From Clostridia bacterium (GTDB lineage Bacteria; Bacillota; Clostridia; Christensenellales; CAG-1252), in assembly GCA_016296985.1 (NCBI GenBank), contig JAEDHM010000003.1, forward strand, positions 1-26,696: DNA of 26,696 bases, given 5' to 3'. The translations under genes and the position numbers were made by a program. Positions within the stretch are counted from its first letter, which is position 1. The number at the start of each line of letters is the position of its first letter. Below, piece by piece: positions 1-8,596 of the stretch. The notes beneath the pieces are model-generated. The model saw nothing but the letters and a program-made list of their open reading frames with translations, was not told the origin of the DNA and did no database searches.

Positions 1-795
1 GCTTATATCCTCAAGATTGATGGCCTCCATAAGCTCGTAGGATTCCTCGATACAGCATTGTTTGATACTGTCGTGGGTTTGCTCTCGATCCCAAGGGCAA
101 CCGTCCTTATCACGAAGGCGGTAAATGATTTCAGCCAAGTCCTCGAATCCAAACCTTTTTTTGTCAATAAAATCACGATGAGGAATAAGGACTGTGGTAG
201 AGTAGCAATAGCCTTTTAATCTATCGATATCTTCAACCAAAACCTTTTGAACTTTACCGTTGTTTACAAAGTAAACTTCTTCCTCTGCTCCAAAAAGTTC
301 GATAAGTTTAAGTTTTACTTCGCTTGCTAGATATTTGTTGTCGATTTCCTTGATTATCACACCCAAACGTGGGGTTAAAAAGGAGCGCGCCGACACAAAA
401 TCGTAGGCGCTGATTCCTATGTAATCGCCAAAGCTTTCGCACTGTGCTTGGGTGGCGTTTTCCCGACTGACCGAGGGGTATATTTCCACCTCGCTTTTTT
501 GGGAAAGCAATGCAACCGACCTATCGTGAATTCCGTCGCCGTCAACGAGATAGCAAACGCTACCCTTTTCTTCATATCCTTTTACAGTGTCCACCAAAGC
601 GGTCAAAAGTTGTTCAAAGTCTTCGGAAGAGTCGTAAAGGTAGTCAAGACTGATATGCTTTTCTTCATCAAAAAGCCATTTTGCCGATTTGGTTTTGTTT
701 GTGCGGAAAATGATATAATCCGCTTTTTTTAAGGCGTTGAAACCCTTTAAGGAAATTTCCTCTTTGTCGGTACCCAAACCGATTATTTTTATCAT
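1..795 (-). CDS. yabN: YabN-type protein, SAM methylase-like plus MazG (partial)
   Basis: This reading frame is open to the window edge, so 265 residues are visible and the C-terminal part is missing; B. subtilis YabN is a fusion of nearly 490 residues. The N-terminus (about 1-200) resembles a tetrapyrrole (uroporphyrin/corrin) methylase fold, but the usual GLGPGD loop reads GLGTDKEE. From about residue 215 the MazG nucleoside triphosphate pyrophosphohydrolase domain begins, with GCPWD at 232-236 and an EExxE metal-binding motif at 250-254. MazG enzymes hydrolyse NTPs or dNTPs to the monophosphate and pyrophosphate and act as house-cleaning enzymes. The start is ATG at 795, behind a strong AAGGAGG, and overlaps the flippase stop by 4 bases. 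The order spoVT-yabM-yabN matches B. subtilis. The methylase substrate is unknown. Confidence 0.88.
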   Translation of the reverse strand, partial: MIKIIGLGTDKEEISLKGFNALKKADYIIFRTNKTKSAKWLFDEEKHISLDYLYDSSEDFEQLLTALVDTVKGYEEKGSVCYLVDGDGIHDRSVALLSQKSEVEIYPSVSRENATQAQCESFGDYIGISAYDFVSARSFLTPRLGVIIKEIDNKYLASEVKLKLIELFGAEEEVYFVNNGKVQKVLVEDIDRLKGYCYSTTVLIPHRDFIDKKRFGFEDLAEIIYRLRDKDGCPWDREQTHDSIKQCCIEESYELMEAINLEDIS

Positions 796-2339
796 ATATC
801 CTCCTTGTATCCCGAAATTTTAAGCGTTATCTTAGAAAAAGGTAAAAGCATAAGTTCGGTTTTGGAAAAAACTTTAAGCAGTAGGGCTGACGCCAAATAT
901 ACGCATCCGCCAAACATAAGGGATAGGCCGATTGAAAGATAGATATTTTCCACGATATAATCAATCACCGCAACTGCCAAAGTCATTATACCACCCGATA
1001 GGGTGATTTCCGCAAGGTTTTTTACCAAACTTTTATAACTACCCGTAAATTTTGAGTAAAAAATCACCGAAAACAAAAGTCCAACCCCATAACACAAGAG
1101 ATTTGCCACCGCTCCGCCCCATATTCCTACGGTGGGAATCAATATCAAGGTAGCAATCAATTTTACGCTTCCCCCAATAAGCAAACTTTTGGTTGCGCTT
1201 TTGCTTTGCCCTACCGCTTGAAGCATTGAGTTGTATATTTGCAACATAGCAAGCAAGGGAATCCCTGCCGAAGAAATTTGCAAAAGCAATGCAGTCTCCT
1301 CTTTCAACTGAATAGGCAAAGAAGGATATAGTAAAACAGTCAAAGGTTTTGCCAAACATATAAGTCCTAAGGACAAAGGCAAAGCTAGAAAGAGTGATGC
1401 TTTCATTGCCAAAAATCCTTCTTGCCTAAGTCCCTTTATTTCACGCTCTTTCATCTTTTTTGCAATAACGGGAATTATAACCGCAGTCATTGCAACGGTA
1501 AGCACTACGGGACAACTGACAAGGGAGCCTACCGCTCCCGTCAACAAGCCGTAACTTGACAATGCCGAAGACTGCCCTATTCCTTTAAGTTTCAACAAAG
1601 GGACGATAATCAAGCTGTCTATAAAAGATATGAAAGGGAAGATAAGACCGCCCACCACGATAGGTGCGGAAATTTTGAGGATATCTCTGTTTTTGATTTT
1701 TAAGGGGGGACGTTTTAAAGTTCCCTCTTTTGAGAAATAATATATAACGAGAGGAATCAATGCAACGAGTTCGGCAAGGGTAATGGCAAACAAAGCCATT
1801 GCCGAACGCTCGTATATGTTTTCTCCCTTGATAAGCAAAAGGAAGGCTATGCCGAAAGCAAGTTTTGCCCCCTGTTCAATGACGGCGGTTATGGCGGAGG
1901 GCTTCATGTTAAGCCGTCCGTTAAACCAACCTTTTAACAGCGAAATCAAAGGTACGAATATCAAAGAGGGAGCTATGGCAATATACCCAAAGAATCCTTG
2001 AGGTTGTCCTTGCGCTAGAGATAGCGGATAGGCAAACGCCGTCAAAAGTAAAGCGGAGCATAGTCCGATAATAGTGGAAAAGATGAAGGATTTGTACAAG
2101 AGAGAATAACTGTATTCCTCGCTTTCTCCTGCTACTGCCCTCGACATTAAAATAGGCATGGCGGTAGTGGTTGCTGCTACGAGAAGAGCGTATAAAGGAA
2201 ATACAAGTTGGTAGAGTCCAATCCCCTCGGCGCCCAGTAGATTTGTAAGAGGGATACGGTATATTCCACCCAATATTTTTGCAAAAATACCTGATAGAGC
2301 CAATATGCCTACCGAGGAAACTCGTTTGTCAGTTTTCAA
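792..2339 (-). CDS. yabM: YabM/SpoVB-type polysaccharide flippase (MOP/MATE superfamily)
   Basis: This 515-residue integral membrane protein is hydrophobic over nearly its whole length, with about 14 predicted spans. The start (RVSSVGILALSGIFAKILGG, then a YRIPLTNLLG segment) is typical of the SpoVB/MurJ-like polysaccharide biosynthesis branch of the MOP exporters. Relatives flip lipid-linked cell-wall precursors; SpoVB itself serves spore cortex synthesis. The position between spoVT and yabN points to the YabM paralogue rather than SpoVB or MurJ. The start codon is TTG (2337-2339), inside the end of spoVT, with an 11-base overlap and an AGG ribosome site a few bases upstream; there is no nearby in-frame ATG. 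It therefore looks translationally coupled to spoVT. Family assignment is firm; the substrate is inferred. Confidence 0.88.
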   Translation of the reverse strand: MKTDKRVSSVGILALSGIFAKILGGIYRIPLTNLLGAEGIGLYQLVFPLYALLVAATTTAMPILMSRAVAGESEEYSYSLLYKSFIFSTIIGLCSALLLTAFAYPLSLAQGQPQGFFGYIAIAPSLIFVPLISLLKGWFNGRLNMKPSAITAVIEQGAKLAFGIAFLLLIKGENIYERSAMALFAITLAELVALIPLVIYYFSKEGTLKRPPLKIKNRDILKISAPIVVGGLIFPFISFIDSLIIVPLLKLKGIGQSSALSSYGLLTGAVGSLVSCPVVLTVAMTAVIIPVIAKKMKEREIKGLRQEGFLAMKASLFLALPLSLGLICLAKPLTVLLYPSLPIQLKEETALLLQISSAGIPLLAMLQIYNSMLQAVGQSKSATKSLLIGGSVKLIATLILIPTVGIWGGAVANLLCYGVGLLFSVIFYSKFTGSYKSLVKNLAEITLSGGIMTLAVAVIDYIVENIYLSIGLSLMFGGCVYLASALLLKVFSKTELMLLPFSKITLKISGYKEDI

Positions 2340-2850
2340 GTTGACCTACTAAAATATAAAGGGCCGTTTGGGTTGCCTTCTCGTGTTGTGTTTTTATCTC
2401 GTCGGCTTGCACAACGATAGAGCCGTATAAATCGCCGTTTACCACGAGTGGTAAAATAAGTTGCTCTTTGCCCTTTTCTTGCCCTATAAACATGCTCAGG
2501 CAATCTTCCCCTTTGTTGATTGCCCTTTCTCTTTTTTGCAAAAACTCTATAAAGCGGTGTGTGAGGTTTTTATTCTCGTTTTCGATATTTTTAAATGAGG
2601 AAACTACCTTGCTAGTATCGGTGATAAACACCTCGGCGCCTAAAACTTTACTCAATGAATTTGCGCAATTGTCGCAAAGACTTTTAAGGGAGGAAACACG
2701 AGAATATTTTTTTAAGATCAATTCCTCGCTTCCTAGTGAGATTTCAACCTCTTCCCCGTCCTTAAGTCGCATGCTTCTGCGGATTTCCTTGGGGATTACA
2801 ACCCTTCCCAATTCGTCTATTCGTCTGATTAAACCTGTTGTTGTTTTCAT
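2329..2850 (-). CDS. spoVT: Stage V sporulation protein T, AbrB-type regulator
   Basis: A 173-residue transcription regulator. Residues 1-50 form an AbrB/SpoVT swapped-hairpin DNA-binding domain with the hallmark RRIDELGRVVIPKEIRR, very close to B. subtilis SpoVT. Residues from about 55 to 170 match the length and character of the SpoVT GAF-like domain. In Bacillus, SpoVT acts in the forespore and modulates sigma-G-dependent genes. I chose the ATG at 2850 because GGGAGA lies 4-9 bases upstream and the SpoVT N-terminus matches; an upstream TTG (2862) would add four residues and is less likely. Downstream it overlaps the flippase gene by 11 bases. I could not find a convincing sigma-A or sigma-G promoter in its leader. 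Confidence 0.95.
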   Translation of the reverse strand: MKTTTGLIRRIDELGRVVIPKEIRRSMRLKDGEEVEISLGSEELILKKYSRVSSLKSLCDNCANSLSKVLGAEVFITDTSKVVSSFKNIENENKNLTHRFIEFLQKRERAINKGEDCLSMFIGQEKGKEQLILPLVVNGDLYGSIVVQADEIKTQHEKATQTALYILVGQLEN

Positions 2851-2884
2851 ATTTTCTCCCAAGGGTAGTATGTTGGGGAATTAT

Positions 2885-2912
2885 AAAAAAATACAGCCAA
2901 CAAAGACTGTAT
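2885..2912 (-). terminator. Weak hairpin with T-run in the spoVT leader
   Basis: On the minus strand ATACAG (2912-2907) pairs with CTGTAT (2896-2891) across a 10-base loop and is followed by a run of T residues. It lies about 40 bases upstream of the spoVT start and downstream of the strong terminator at 2975-3004. It may be a second terminator for the upstream gene or an attenuator for spoVT. The stem has only 6 AT-rich pairs, so confidence is low. Confidence 0.3.
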
Positions 2913-2974
2913 ATATTCCATTTTCATAAAGTATCCTATGAAAAAAAATTTATTGACGGCGCCTTGCAATCATA

Positions 2975-3004
2975 CAAAAAAGAGTCCTGCGAAAACAGAA
3001 CTCT
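2975..3004 (-). terminator. Intrinsic terminator after the metallo-beta-lactamase gene
   Basis: On the minus strand AGAGTTCTG and CAGGACTCT form a 9-bp stem with one G-T pair around a 6-base loop, followed by six T residues. It starts 14 bases past the stop of the 3018-4223 gene. It isolates that gene from spoVT. Confidence 0.85.
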
Positions 3005-3017
3005 TTTACGTCAAACT

Positions 3018-4223
3018 TTAGTCGGCATCTTTGTCTGCGCCTATCCAAATTGCCTCGCTGTCGGGTGTGTGCTCGGTGGTAAAGGTTAGACCGCTTGCGT
3101 TGACCACAAGCACCACGCTACCGTGCATATCAGTGCGATATAATTCGCAGTCCGCCGCCTTAATTCTATCCAAAGTGTCTTGCCTGGGGTGAATATAGGT
3201 ATTGCCTTCCTCGTTACAAGAAATTACCGCATATTCGCAATCAATAAAGTTTAAAAACTCGGTTGTGGTAGAGGTTGAACTTCCGTGATGGCCGACCTTC
3301 AAAACGTCGCAATCCAAAAGACTGAGACCGTAGTCTTCTTTCATATGCTCGATCCAGTATTCTTCATTAATTTCGTTTGAGTCGCCGGTGAGGACGATTT
3401 TTTTATTGTGGCAATTTAGAATACCGATAGGAGAAATGGCGTTTTTCTCTTCCGCCGTGCTTATATGAGTGTTTTCCCACTCGCTTTCGTCATAGCAATA
3501 GAAGTCAAGTGAATAGCCTTCGCCGGTGATGGAAAAATCACCTACGTTGAGAACAAAGGTTGAATCCTCTTCGGTTAAAGCGGCGTAGAAGAAGGCGGCG
3601 TATGCGATTGTATCAACGGTATCCTTGTCGGTAAACAAAGAAGTTTTAGAGGAAGGCAAAGAATTAATTTTGGTCGCCCACTCGGAAGAAGTGGGGACTG
3701 CCAAAACGTTGGGCATATAAAACTTTTTGACTTCAAAGTTTGCGATAACCTCGTCCATATAGGAAACGTGATCCTTATCGCAGTGAGTAAGCATTAGGTG
3801 CTCGATACAATCATCGGTAACCAAAGTATCCAAAATAGAAAGCATAGAATCCTTGTATTCACTGCTGCCCGAAGAACCGGATGCGTTGCCTGCGTCAATC
3901 AACATTTCATCCCCGTCGGGGAAGCGGATGTAGATGCAGTCGCCCTGTCCTACGTCAATAAACTGAACGACCAAGTCGCCTTCTGCAATACCGCTTGGCT
4001 CGATTATGTTTTGCGTAGGTTTTTTATTGCTTGTAGAGGGATCTATTTCCGACAAAATAGAATCGATTATGGTTTTGATAGGCGCGGAAATACTTTCGGG
4101 GAGATTTCCGGTATAATAAAGGGCGAATAAAACGCCGATTACGACAACCAAAATTATGATAAGCGCAATGACTAGTCTTGAGACTACTCTGCTGTTTTTA
4201 CGGGATTTTTTTCTTTTTGCCAT
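3018..4223 (-). CDS. Membrane-anchored ComEC-type metallo-beta-lactamase fold protein
   Basis: A 401-residue protein with a very basic N-terminus (1-15), one hydrophobic span (about 16-37), a linker to about residue 80, then a metallo-beta-lactamase domain of the ComEC/Rec2 C-terminal type. Metal-binding landmarks are FIDVGQGD (88-95), HCDKDH (147-152), TGD (279-281) and KVGHHGS (309-315), with another His at 345 (YIHP). The topology places the hydrolase outside the cell. Related ComEC domains are thought to act on DNA or other phosphodiesters, but the DNA channel and OB domain of ComEC are absent, so this is not a competence channel by itself. The ATG has GGAGAAAG upstream. It is a single-gene unit with its own promoter (4243-4272) and terminator (2975-3004). 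The substrate is unknown. Confidence 0.85.
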   Translation of the reverse strand: MAKRKKSRKNSRVVSRLVIALIIILVVVIGVLFALYYTGNLPESISAPIKTIIDSILSEIDPSTSNKKPTQNIIEPSGIAEGDLVVQFIDVGQGDCIYIRFPDGDEMLIDAGNASGSSGSSEYKDSMLSILDTLVTDDCIEHLMLTHCDKDHVSYMDEVIANFEVKKFYMPNVLAVPTSSEWATKINSLPSSKTSLFTDKDTVDTIAYAAFFYAALTEEDSTFVLNVGDFSITGEGYSLDFYCYDESEWENTHISTAEEKNAISPIGILNCHNKKIVLTGDSNEINEEYWIEHMKEDYGLSLLDCDVLKVGHHGSSTSTTTEFLNFIDCEYAVISCNEEGNTYIHPRQDTLDRIKAADCELYRTDMHGSVVLVVNASGLTFTTEHTPDSEAIWIGADKDAD

Positions 4224-4242
4224 GACTTTCTCCTTTTACTCT

Positions 4243-4272
4243 ATTATACATTTTACCACACCCTTTTGACAA
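4243..4272 (-). promoter_or_regulatory. Sigma-A-type promoter of the metallo-beta-lactamase gene
   Basis: On the minus strand a -35 box TTGTCA (4272-4267) and a -10 box TATAAT (4248-4243) are separated by 18 bases. The -10 box lies about 20 bases before the start codon of the gene. Confidence 0.7.
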
Positions 4273-4306
4273 TAGCATTTTTCCCCTTTATAAAATTTTT
4301 TGGGTA

Positions 4307-4335
4307 TTTACTTTTTTTATATTGTATTGTAAAAT
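4307..4335 (+). promoter_or_regulatory. Possible sigma-A-type promoter of the MFS transporter
   Basis: TTTACT (4307-4312), a 17-base spacer and TAAAAT (4330-4335) lie 33 bases before the transporter ATG. Both boxes deviate from consensus and the region is very AT-rich, so this is only a candidate. The ribosome site TAGGAGT is at 4357-4363. Confidence 0.4.
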
Positions 4336-4368
4336 ATTTATATCGTAATTACACTTTAGGAGTACTTT

Positions 4369-6369
4369 ATGGATAAAGAACAAAATACTACTACGGTAGA
4401 ACCTGTGGTTTCCACTACGGAAAACAAACTGAAGCTTAATTACCCCCAAACCTTGAAGGTTGGTATTGCTTTTGGTTTGATTTCTCTTTTTTGGGCGGCA
4501 TATGATTTTGTAATTCCTCTTTTGCTTGAAAACGCCTTTGGTCTTTCAAACACAATAAGAGGTTTGATTATGGGACTTGACAACCTTTTGTCCCTGTTCT
4601 TGTTGCCCATTATGGGAAGACTTTCTGACAAAAGCAAGGGAAAACTGACCTCTCGTTTTGGTAGAAGAACACCTTTTATTTTCTTCGGCACCATTGCGGC
4701 GGTAGTGTTTATGGTTTTCGTGCCCGTTTCTGCAAAAACACAAATGGATTCGGCGGCGGAAACAAGAGCCTTTTATCAAAGTCAAATCAACGACGATGCC
4801 TTTATGAGCGCAACGCTTGAAGGCTTTTGGGAAGAGGATAATTCCACCAAATACGTTGACAAGGTTTATTTGAAAAACTCATTAGAAAAGATGGGTAAGC
4901 CTACCGACGAAGCATCTTTGAAAGCATTTTTCACCTCTATTAGATATGACGAAAAGTTTGAAAGCAAGTCGGGATTTTTGGGTATTGGCGGTACTTCGTA
5001 CTTCTATGACGGAAAGGCTCTTACCTTACAAGACGGCAAACTTGTTGATGAAAATGGAAGTTTTACAAACGAACGTGGAATTGCTTATTCGGATATAAAG
5101 GAAGGAAACGGATATTACACCAGTTTCGTAGAGGCAGGTATGACCGTCATGGTAAGCGAAAAGGTACAAGAGGCAACCTTTAAAAGCCGTCAAGGTGTTT
5201 CAAACCTTGCCCTTTATATGGTATTTTTGCTTTTCACTTTGGTTGCTATGTCAACCTTCCGTTCACCTGCCGTTGCGCTTATGCCCGACGTTACGCCAAA
5301 ACCCTTGCGCTCGCAAGCAAACGCTATTATCAACTTGTGCGGTGGTATAGGAAGCGCATTGGCCTTGCTGGTTTATACCATCATCCTTATGTTTGAGCCT
5401 ATAACCTCAACTCACTATATCCTTATATTCGCCTTATGCGGTGTTTTGATGCTTGCCTTGTTAGGCTTGTTCTTATGGCTTGTCAAAGAGCGTAAACTTG
5501 TGGACAAGTGCCGTCAACAATGCGAAGAGTTTGGTATAAGTGATGAGGACGAGGAAAGAGAAGCCTTTGAAGCGGAAAAACAAGCGGAAGCATTGCTTGA
5601 AGAAAATGAAAAGCAAGCGGAAGGAAATAAGAAGATAAAAAGGGATCCTTCCAAAGATTCGGCAAGATATAAGCTATTCAAATTCTACTATGACAAAACT
5701 CCTTTGGAAAGGGCAAAATTTCGCTCGTTTATCCTTATCCTTGCATCTATCTTTATGTGGTTTATTGGATATAACGCAGTATCAAGCTCGTTGTCGGTAT
5801 ATTGTACTAAGGCATTACTTTTAAGCCCCGGTACTGCATCAATCATCAACGCTGCATCCATGGCAATTTCGGCAATCGCCTTTATACCCGTAGGCTTTTT
5901 GGCAGTTAAGATTGGTCGTAAAAAGTCCATTATGCTTGGCTTTGCCCTTGCGGTTGTTTCCTATATCTTACTACTCCTTGTACTAAATCCCGGCGAAAAA
6001 GAAATTGTTAAAGCGGTTGTCTTCGCTGCATTCTACTTGATTGCAGGCTTTGGTTTGATTATCGCAAACGTAAACACCTTCCCTATGGTAGTTGAACTTG
6101 CAAAGGCCGAGGACGTCGGGAAATATACCGGATATTATTACACCGCTACCATGAGCGCGCAAGCGATCACCCCCTTCCTTGCCGGTCTTGTAATGGACGG
6201 TTGGGGTATGAAATACTTGTTTGCCTATGCCGGCGTTGCAGTTGCAATTGCAATTATCCTTATGATTTTTGTAAAACACGGCGATAGCAAACAACTAAGC
6301 TCTTTGAAGAAAATGAGCAAGGAAGAAAAGAAACAAGTAATGCTTGACTCAATGGGTGATGCTGACTAA
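4369..6369 (+). CDS. MFS transporter, SLC45/GPH-like, with large extracytoplasmic insertion
   Basis: A 666-residue major facilitator transporter, far longer than the usual 400-450. Spans 1-3 lie near residues 31-53, 62-83 and 102-121, with an RFGRRTPF loop between spans 2 and 3 that is typical of sugar:cation symporters of the GPH/SLC45 type. FRSPAVALMPD (297-307), followed by a conserved P-x-x-R-SQANAI stretch, supports that branch. Two insertions stand out: residues about 122-276, predicted outside the membrane between spans 3 and 4, and an acidic, Lys/Glu-rich coiled-coil-like central cytoplasmic loop (about 375-450). A sugar or glycoside substrate is likely by family, but nothing nearby names it. 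It is a single-gene unit with a strong terminator behind it. Confidence 0.85.
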   Translation: MDKEQNTTTVEPVVSTTENKLKLNYPQTLKVGIAFGLISLFWAAYDFVIPLLLENAFGLSNTIRGLIMGLDNLLSLFLLPIMGRLSDKSKGKLTSRFGRRTPFIFFGTIAAVVFMVFVPVSAKTQMDSAAETRAFYQSQINDDAFMSATLEGFWEEDNSTKYVDKVYLKNSLEKMGKPTDEASLKAFFTSIRYDEKFESKSGFLGIGGTSYFYDGKALTLQDGKLVDENGSFTNERGIAYSDIKEGNGYYTSFVEAGMTVMVSEKVQEATFKSRQGVSNLALYMVFLLFTLVAMSTFRSPAVALMPDVTPKPLRSQANAIINLCGGIGSALALLVYTIILMFEPITSTHYILIFALCGVLMLALLGLFLWLVKERKLVDKCRQQCEEFGISDEDEEREAFEAEKQAEALLEENEKQAEGNKKIKRDPSKDSARYKLFKFYYDKTPLERAKFRSFILILASIFMWFIGYNAVSSSLSVYCTKALLLSPGTASIINAASMAISAIAFIPVGFLAVKIGRKKSIMLGFALAVVSYILLLLVLNPGEKEIVKAVVFAAFYLIAGFGLIIANVNTFPMVVELAKAEDVGKYTGYYYTATMSAQAITPFLAGLVMDGWGMKYLFAYAGVAVAIAIILMIFVKHGDSKQLSSLKKMSKEEKKQVMLDSMGDAD

Positions 6370-6384
6370 AAAACCTTGTAACAA

Positions 6385-6410
6385 AAAGCAGGCGTTTGCC
6401 TGCTTTTTTT
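6385..6410 (+). terminator. Intrinsic terminator after the MFS transporter, usable both ways
   Basis: AAAGCAGGC (6385-6393) and GCCTGCTTT (6398-6406) form a perfect 9-bp stem around a GTTT loop, followed by more T residues to 6410. On the minus strand the same hairpin has five trailing T residues, so it can also end the RNase G operon, whose last stop is at 6546. Confidence 0.9.
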
Positions 6411-6545
6411 GTTGTTCAATATCTAAATTTGTATTGAATAAAAAGCTGTGTAATTTTCGAGTCTAACCACGTAAGTCTATTAACTAAAATAAACGAGCCT
6501 AAGGAGACGAGAAGATTGAAAACGGTTGAAAGGTATCCTTATATC

Positions 6546-7928
6546 CTATTTATACTCTATGAGATAACTTTCAACAGTGGGAGAGGATTGGAAGTCAATT
6601 GAAGTTTTGGGGAAAAGTTCTTTCAAACAAAGCGTGTAGTTTTTGTTTGCTTTGACGTAGTCGTATAATTCGGGACTTACAGTTACGGTAAGAGATTTAA
6701 CCCAAGAATGAACGGTTTTTCTCAACAAGTCCATAAGACGATAACTGTGGTATTCGGACGTAAAGGTTTTTCCTGTACCGTGACAATGGGGACAACGGTG
6801 CAAAACTATGCCCTCGCTTAGGTTTGTCCTACGTTTTCTTGTAATTTCAACAAGCCCGAGTTTTGTCATACCGTGAACTGTGGTTTTCTCCTTATCTAGT
6901 TTTGCAAAATCTTCAAGCACCTTGAGAACTGCTTTTTTATGCTCTTCCTTTTGCATATCGATAAAGTCAACGATAATAACACCCGACATATTTCGCAACA
7001 TTAAATGACGGCATACTTGTTTTGCCGCTTCCATATTAACGGAAAAAGCGTTTTCCTCGGGAGTACTTGTGGAAACGAATTTACCTGAATTGACGTCGAT
7101 AACCGTCATCGCTTCGGTGTTCTCAATCACTAAAAATGATCCGTTTTTAAGGTTTACCTTGGGGTAAATCGCCTCGGTTTCCATCATACCTTGAGTTTGA
7201 AATTTTTCAAAAATGCAAAGAGAGGAACTGTCGTAATACTCGATAGTATCCTTGTTTTCAAGATGTAATTGATAGTTGTCGGTAATTACACGATCAACGT
7301 TTGGGACGTGATCACGCAAAAGGCGTTGTAATAGAGAGGATTCTTCGTAAATAAGACCGCATTTTGCCCCTTTTTTTGCGAAGTCTTCTTGAAGTTTAAT
7401 CCATCTTGAGCGAAGTTCTTCAACCTCGTCGATAACCTCGTCGGGAGAAACCAAAATTGATGCGGTGCGGAGGATAAAGCCTTCCTCCCCCTTTTTCAAA
7501 AGTTTGAGTTGGTTTTTGAGGTTTGAGCAATCTTCTTTTATCTTTCCGCTTGCGCTTACTTTTCTACCGTAAGGAAGATATACGAGATACTTGCCCGGTA
7601 AAGTGATGCTGATTTCAACCGCCATATCCTTTGCGCCAAATTTTTCCTTTTTTACTTGGCACATAACGTAGTCCCCTTCTTTCAAAGTTTCTACCATATG
7701 AGGAGTCATAGAAAGATAACCGGTCAAACCTTGTCCTAGGTCCACGAAAGCAGCGGAAAGGCTTTTTACAACCCTTGCGATTTTGCCCTTGTAAACGTTG
7801 TTCAAAAAGGTGGTACTCCCACCTTCTTTACACTCGGCGCCATACCCCCACAATTCGTCGTCAACAAGAATTGCGTATCTTGTGGTATAGCTGTTATCTT
7901 CTATTATCAGCGTTTTTACCGAATTCAT
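6546..7928 (-). CDS. rng: Ribonuclease G/E family endoribonuclease
   Basis: A 460-residue RNase G-type enzyme that cleaves single-stranded RNA, for example in rRNA 5' maturation and mRNA turnover. An S1 RNA-binding domain covers about 38-108. The DNase I-like catalytic part carries DVNSGKF (278-284) and DFIDM (321-325), with D278 and D321 matching the two Mg-binding aspartates of E. coli RNase E (D303, D346). The zinc-link motif RCPHCHGTG (378-386; C379 and C382) is present and should support dimer assembly. The long C-terminal degradosome scaffold of RNase E is missing, as is usual for RNase G. The ATG overlaps the stop of the preceding gene by 4 bases. It is the last gene of an operon starting at 11299. 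Confidence 0.93.
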   Translation of the reverse strand: MNSVKTLIIEDNSYTTRYAILVDDELWGYGAECKEGGSTTFLNNVYKGKIARVVKSLSAAFVDLGQGLTGYLSMTPHMVETLKEGDYVMCQVKKEKFGAKDMAVEISITLPGKYLVYLPYGRKVSASGKIKEDCSNLKNQLKLLKKGEEGFILRTASILVSPDEVIDEVEELRSRWIKLQEDFAKKGAKCGLIYEESSLLQRLLRDHVPNVDRVITDNYQLHLENKDTIEYYDSSSLCIFEKFQTQGMMETEAIYPKVNLKNGSFLVIENTEAMTVIDVNSGKFVSTSTPEENAFSVNMEAAKQVCRHLMLRNMSGVIIVDFIDMQKEEHKKAVLKVLEDFAKLDKEKTTVHGMTKLGLVEITRKRRTNLSEGIVLHRCPHCHGTGKTFTSEYHSYRLMDLLRKTVHSWVKSLTVTVSPELYDYVKANKNYTLCLKELFPKTSIDFQSSPTVESYLIEYK

Positions 7929-8596
7929 TTTTCCACCCTTAATTTTTTCAAGAATATATCTACCTCAATCAATTCGCCGTTTTCTACAAGGTATTGCTTT
8001 GTACGGCAAACCTCGCCCTTTAGGGTAAACCCAAAGATTTTTGCAAGGGACTGTGATAATATATCCGCCCTAACCGTTGCTTGACCTACCCCTGCGCGTA
8101 CGTTTAGAATATCACCTTCAAACCACATAGCCAAAACGCCGGGGATCACGTTCTTTTCGCCCTCGGGGGCTTTTCGGGTAGGATAGGGAATAACGTATTC
8201 GCTTTTGCTTGGAATCGCCTCAATCTCCTCTTTTGCTTGAGAAGAAACGCCCTCTGTTTGAATAGCGTAATCACAATAGAGTACCTTTCCGGCAAGATTG
8301 GGATTTTTTTCGGTTTTTACCGCATCAAGACCAAACAAACCCTTTGGGGCTTTTTGATTAAACCTTTCAAGGAATTCTTTCTCGTCCATATCCGTCTGAA
8401 TAGTAACGTATTCGGCAGTGCTAGCATGTCCTAGAGGGAGAGGTACGGACATATTCAAAAGCATATGGGGATTGAAACCTTGTGAAAAGGAAACGGTGAG
8501 GTCCGCCCTTCGTATCGTCCTTGTCAAATGGCGTAAAACGTCGATGTGGGACAAATAGGTATATGCATCTTTCTTATGGTATTTCAAAATTATCAT
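7925..8596 (-). CDS. DUF2344 / TIGR03936 radical-SAM-linked protein
   Basis: A 223-residue protein of the DUF2344 family, which is nearly always encoded next to, or fused to, the TIGR03960 radical SAM protein. The N-terminus (KYHKKDAYTYLSHIDVLRHL and then RTIRRADL) and the FSQGFNPHM motif near residue 38 are characteristic. No catalytic residues are known to me for this family; a role together with the neighbouring radical SAM enzyme in RNA or protein modification is inferred from conserved adjacency. It overlaps both neighbours by 4 bases (8593-8596 and 7925-7928), so the three products are likely made in linked amounts. Confidence 0.9.
   Translation of the reverse strand: MIILKYHKKDAYTYLSHIDVLRHLTRTIRRADLTVSFSQGFNPHMLLNMSVPLPLGHASTAEYVTIQTDMDEKEFLERFNQKAPKGLFGLDAVKTEKNPNLAGKVLYCDYAIQTEGVSSQAKEEIEAIPSKSEYVIPYPTRKAPEGEKNVIPGVLAMWFEGDILNVRAGVGQATVRADILSQSLAKIFGFTLKGEVCRTKQYLVENGELIEVDIFLKKLRVEK

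Noticed and set aside
448..732. 94-residue open frame on the plus strand
   Set aside because: It lies antisense inside yabN, which has clear family motifs, and it has no ribosome site or recognisable sequence.
2931..2960. CATAGGATA on the minus strand as a sigma-K -10 box for spoVT
   Set aside because: No AC-type -35 element lies at the right distance, and SpoVT is expected in the forespore, not under sigma-K.
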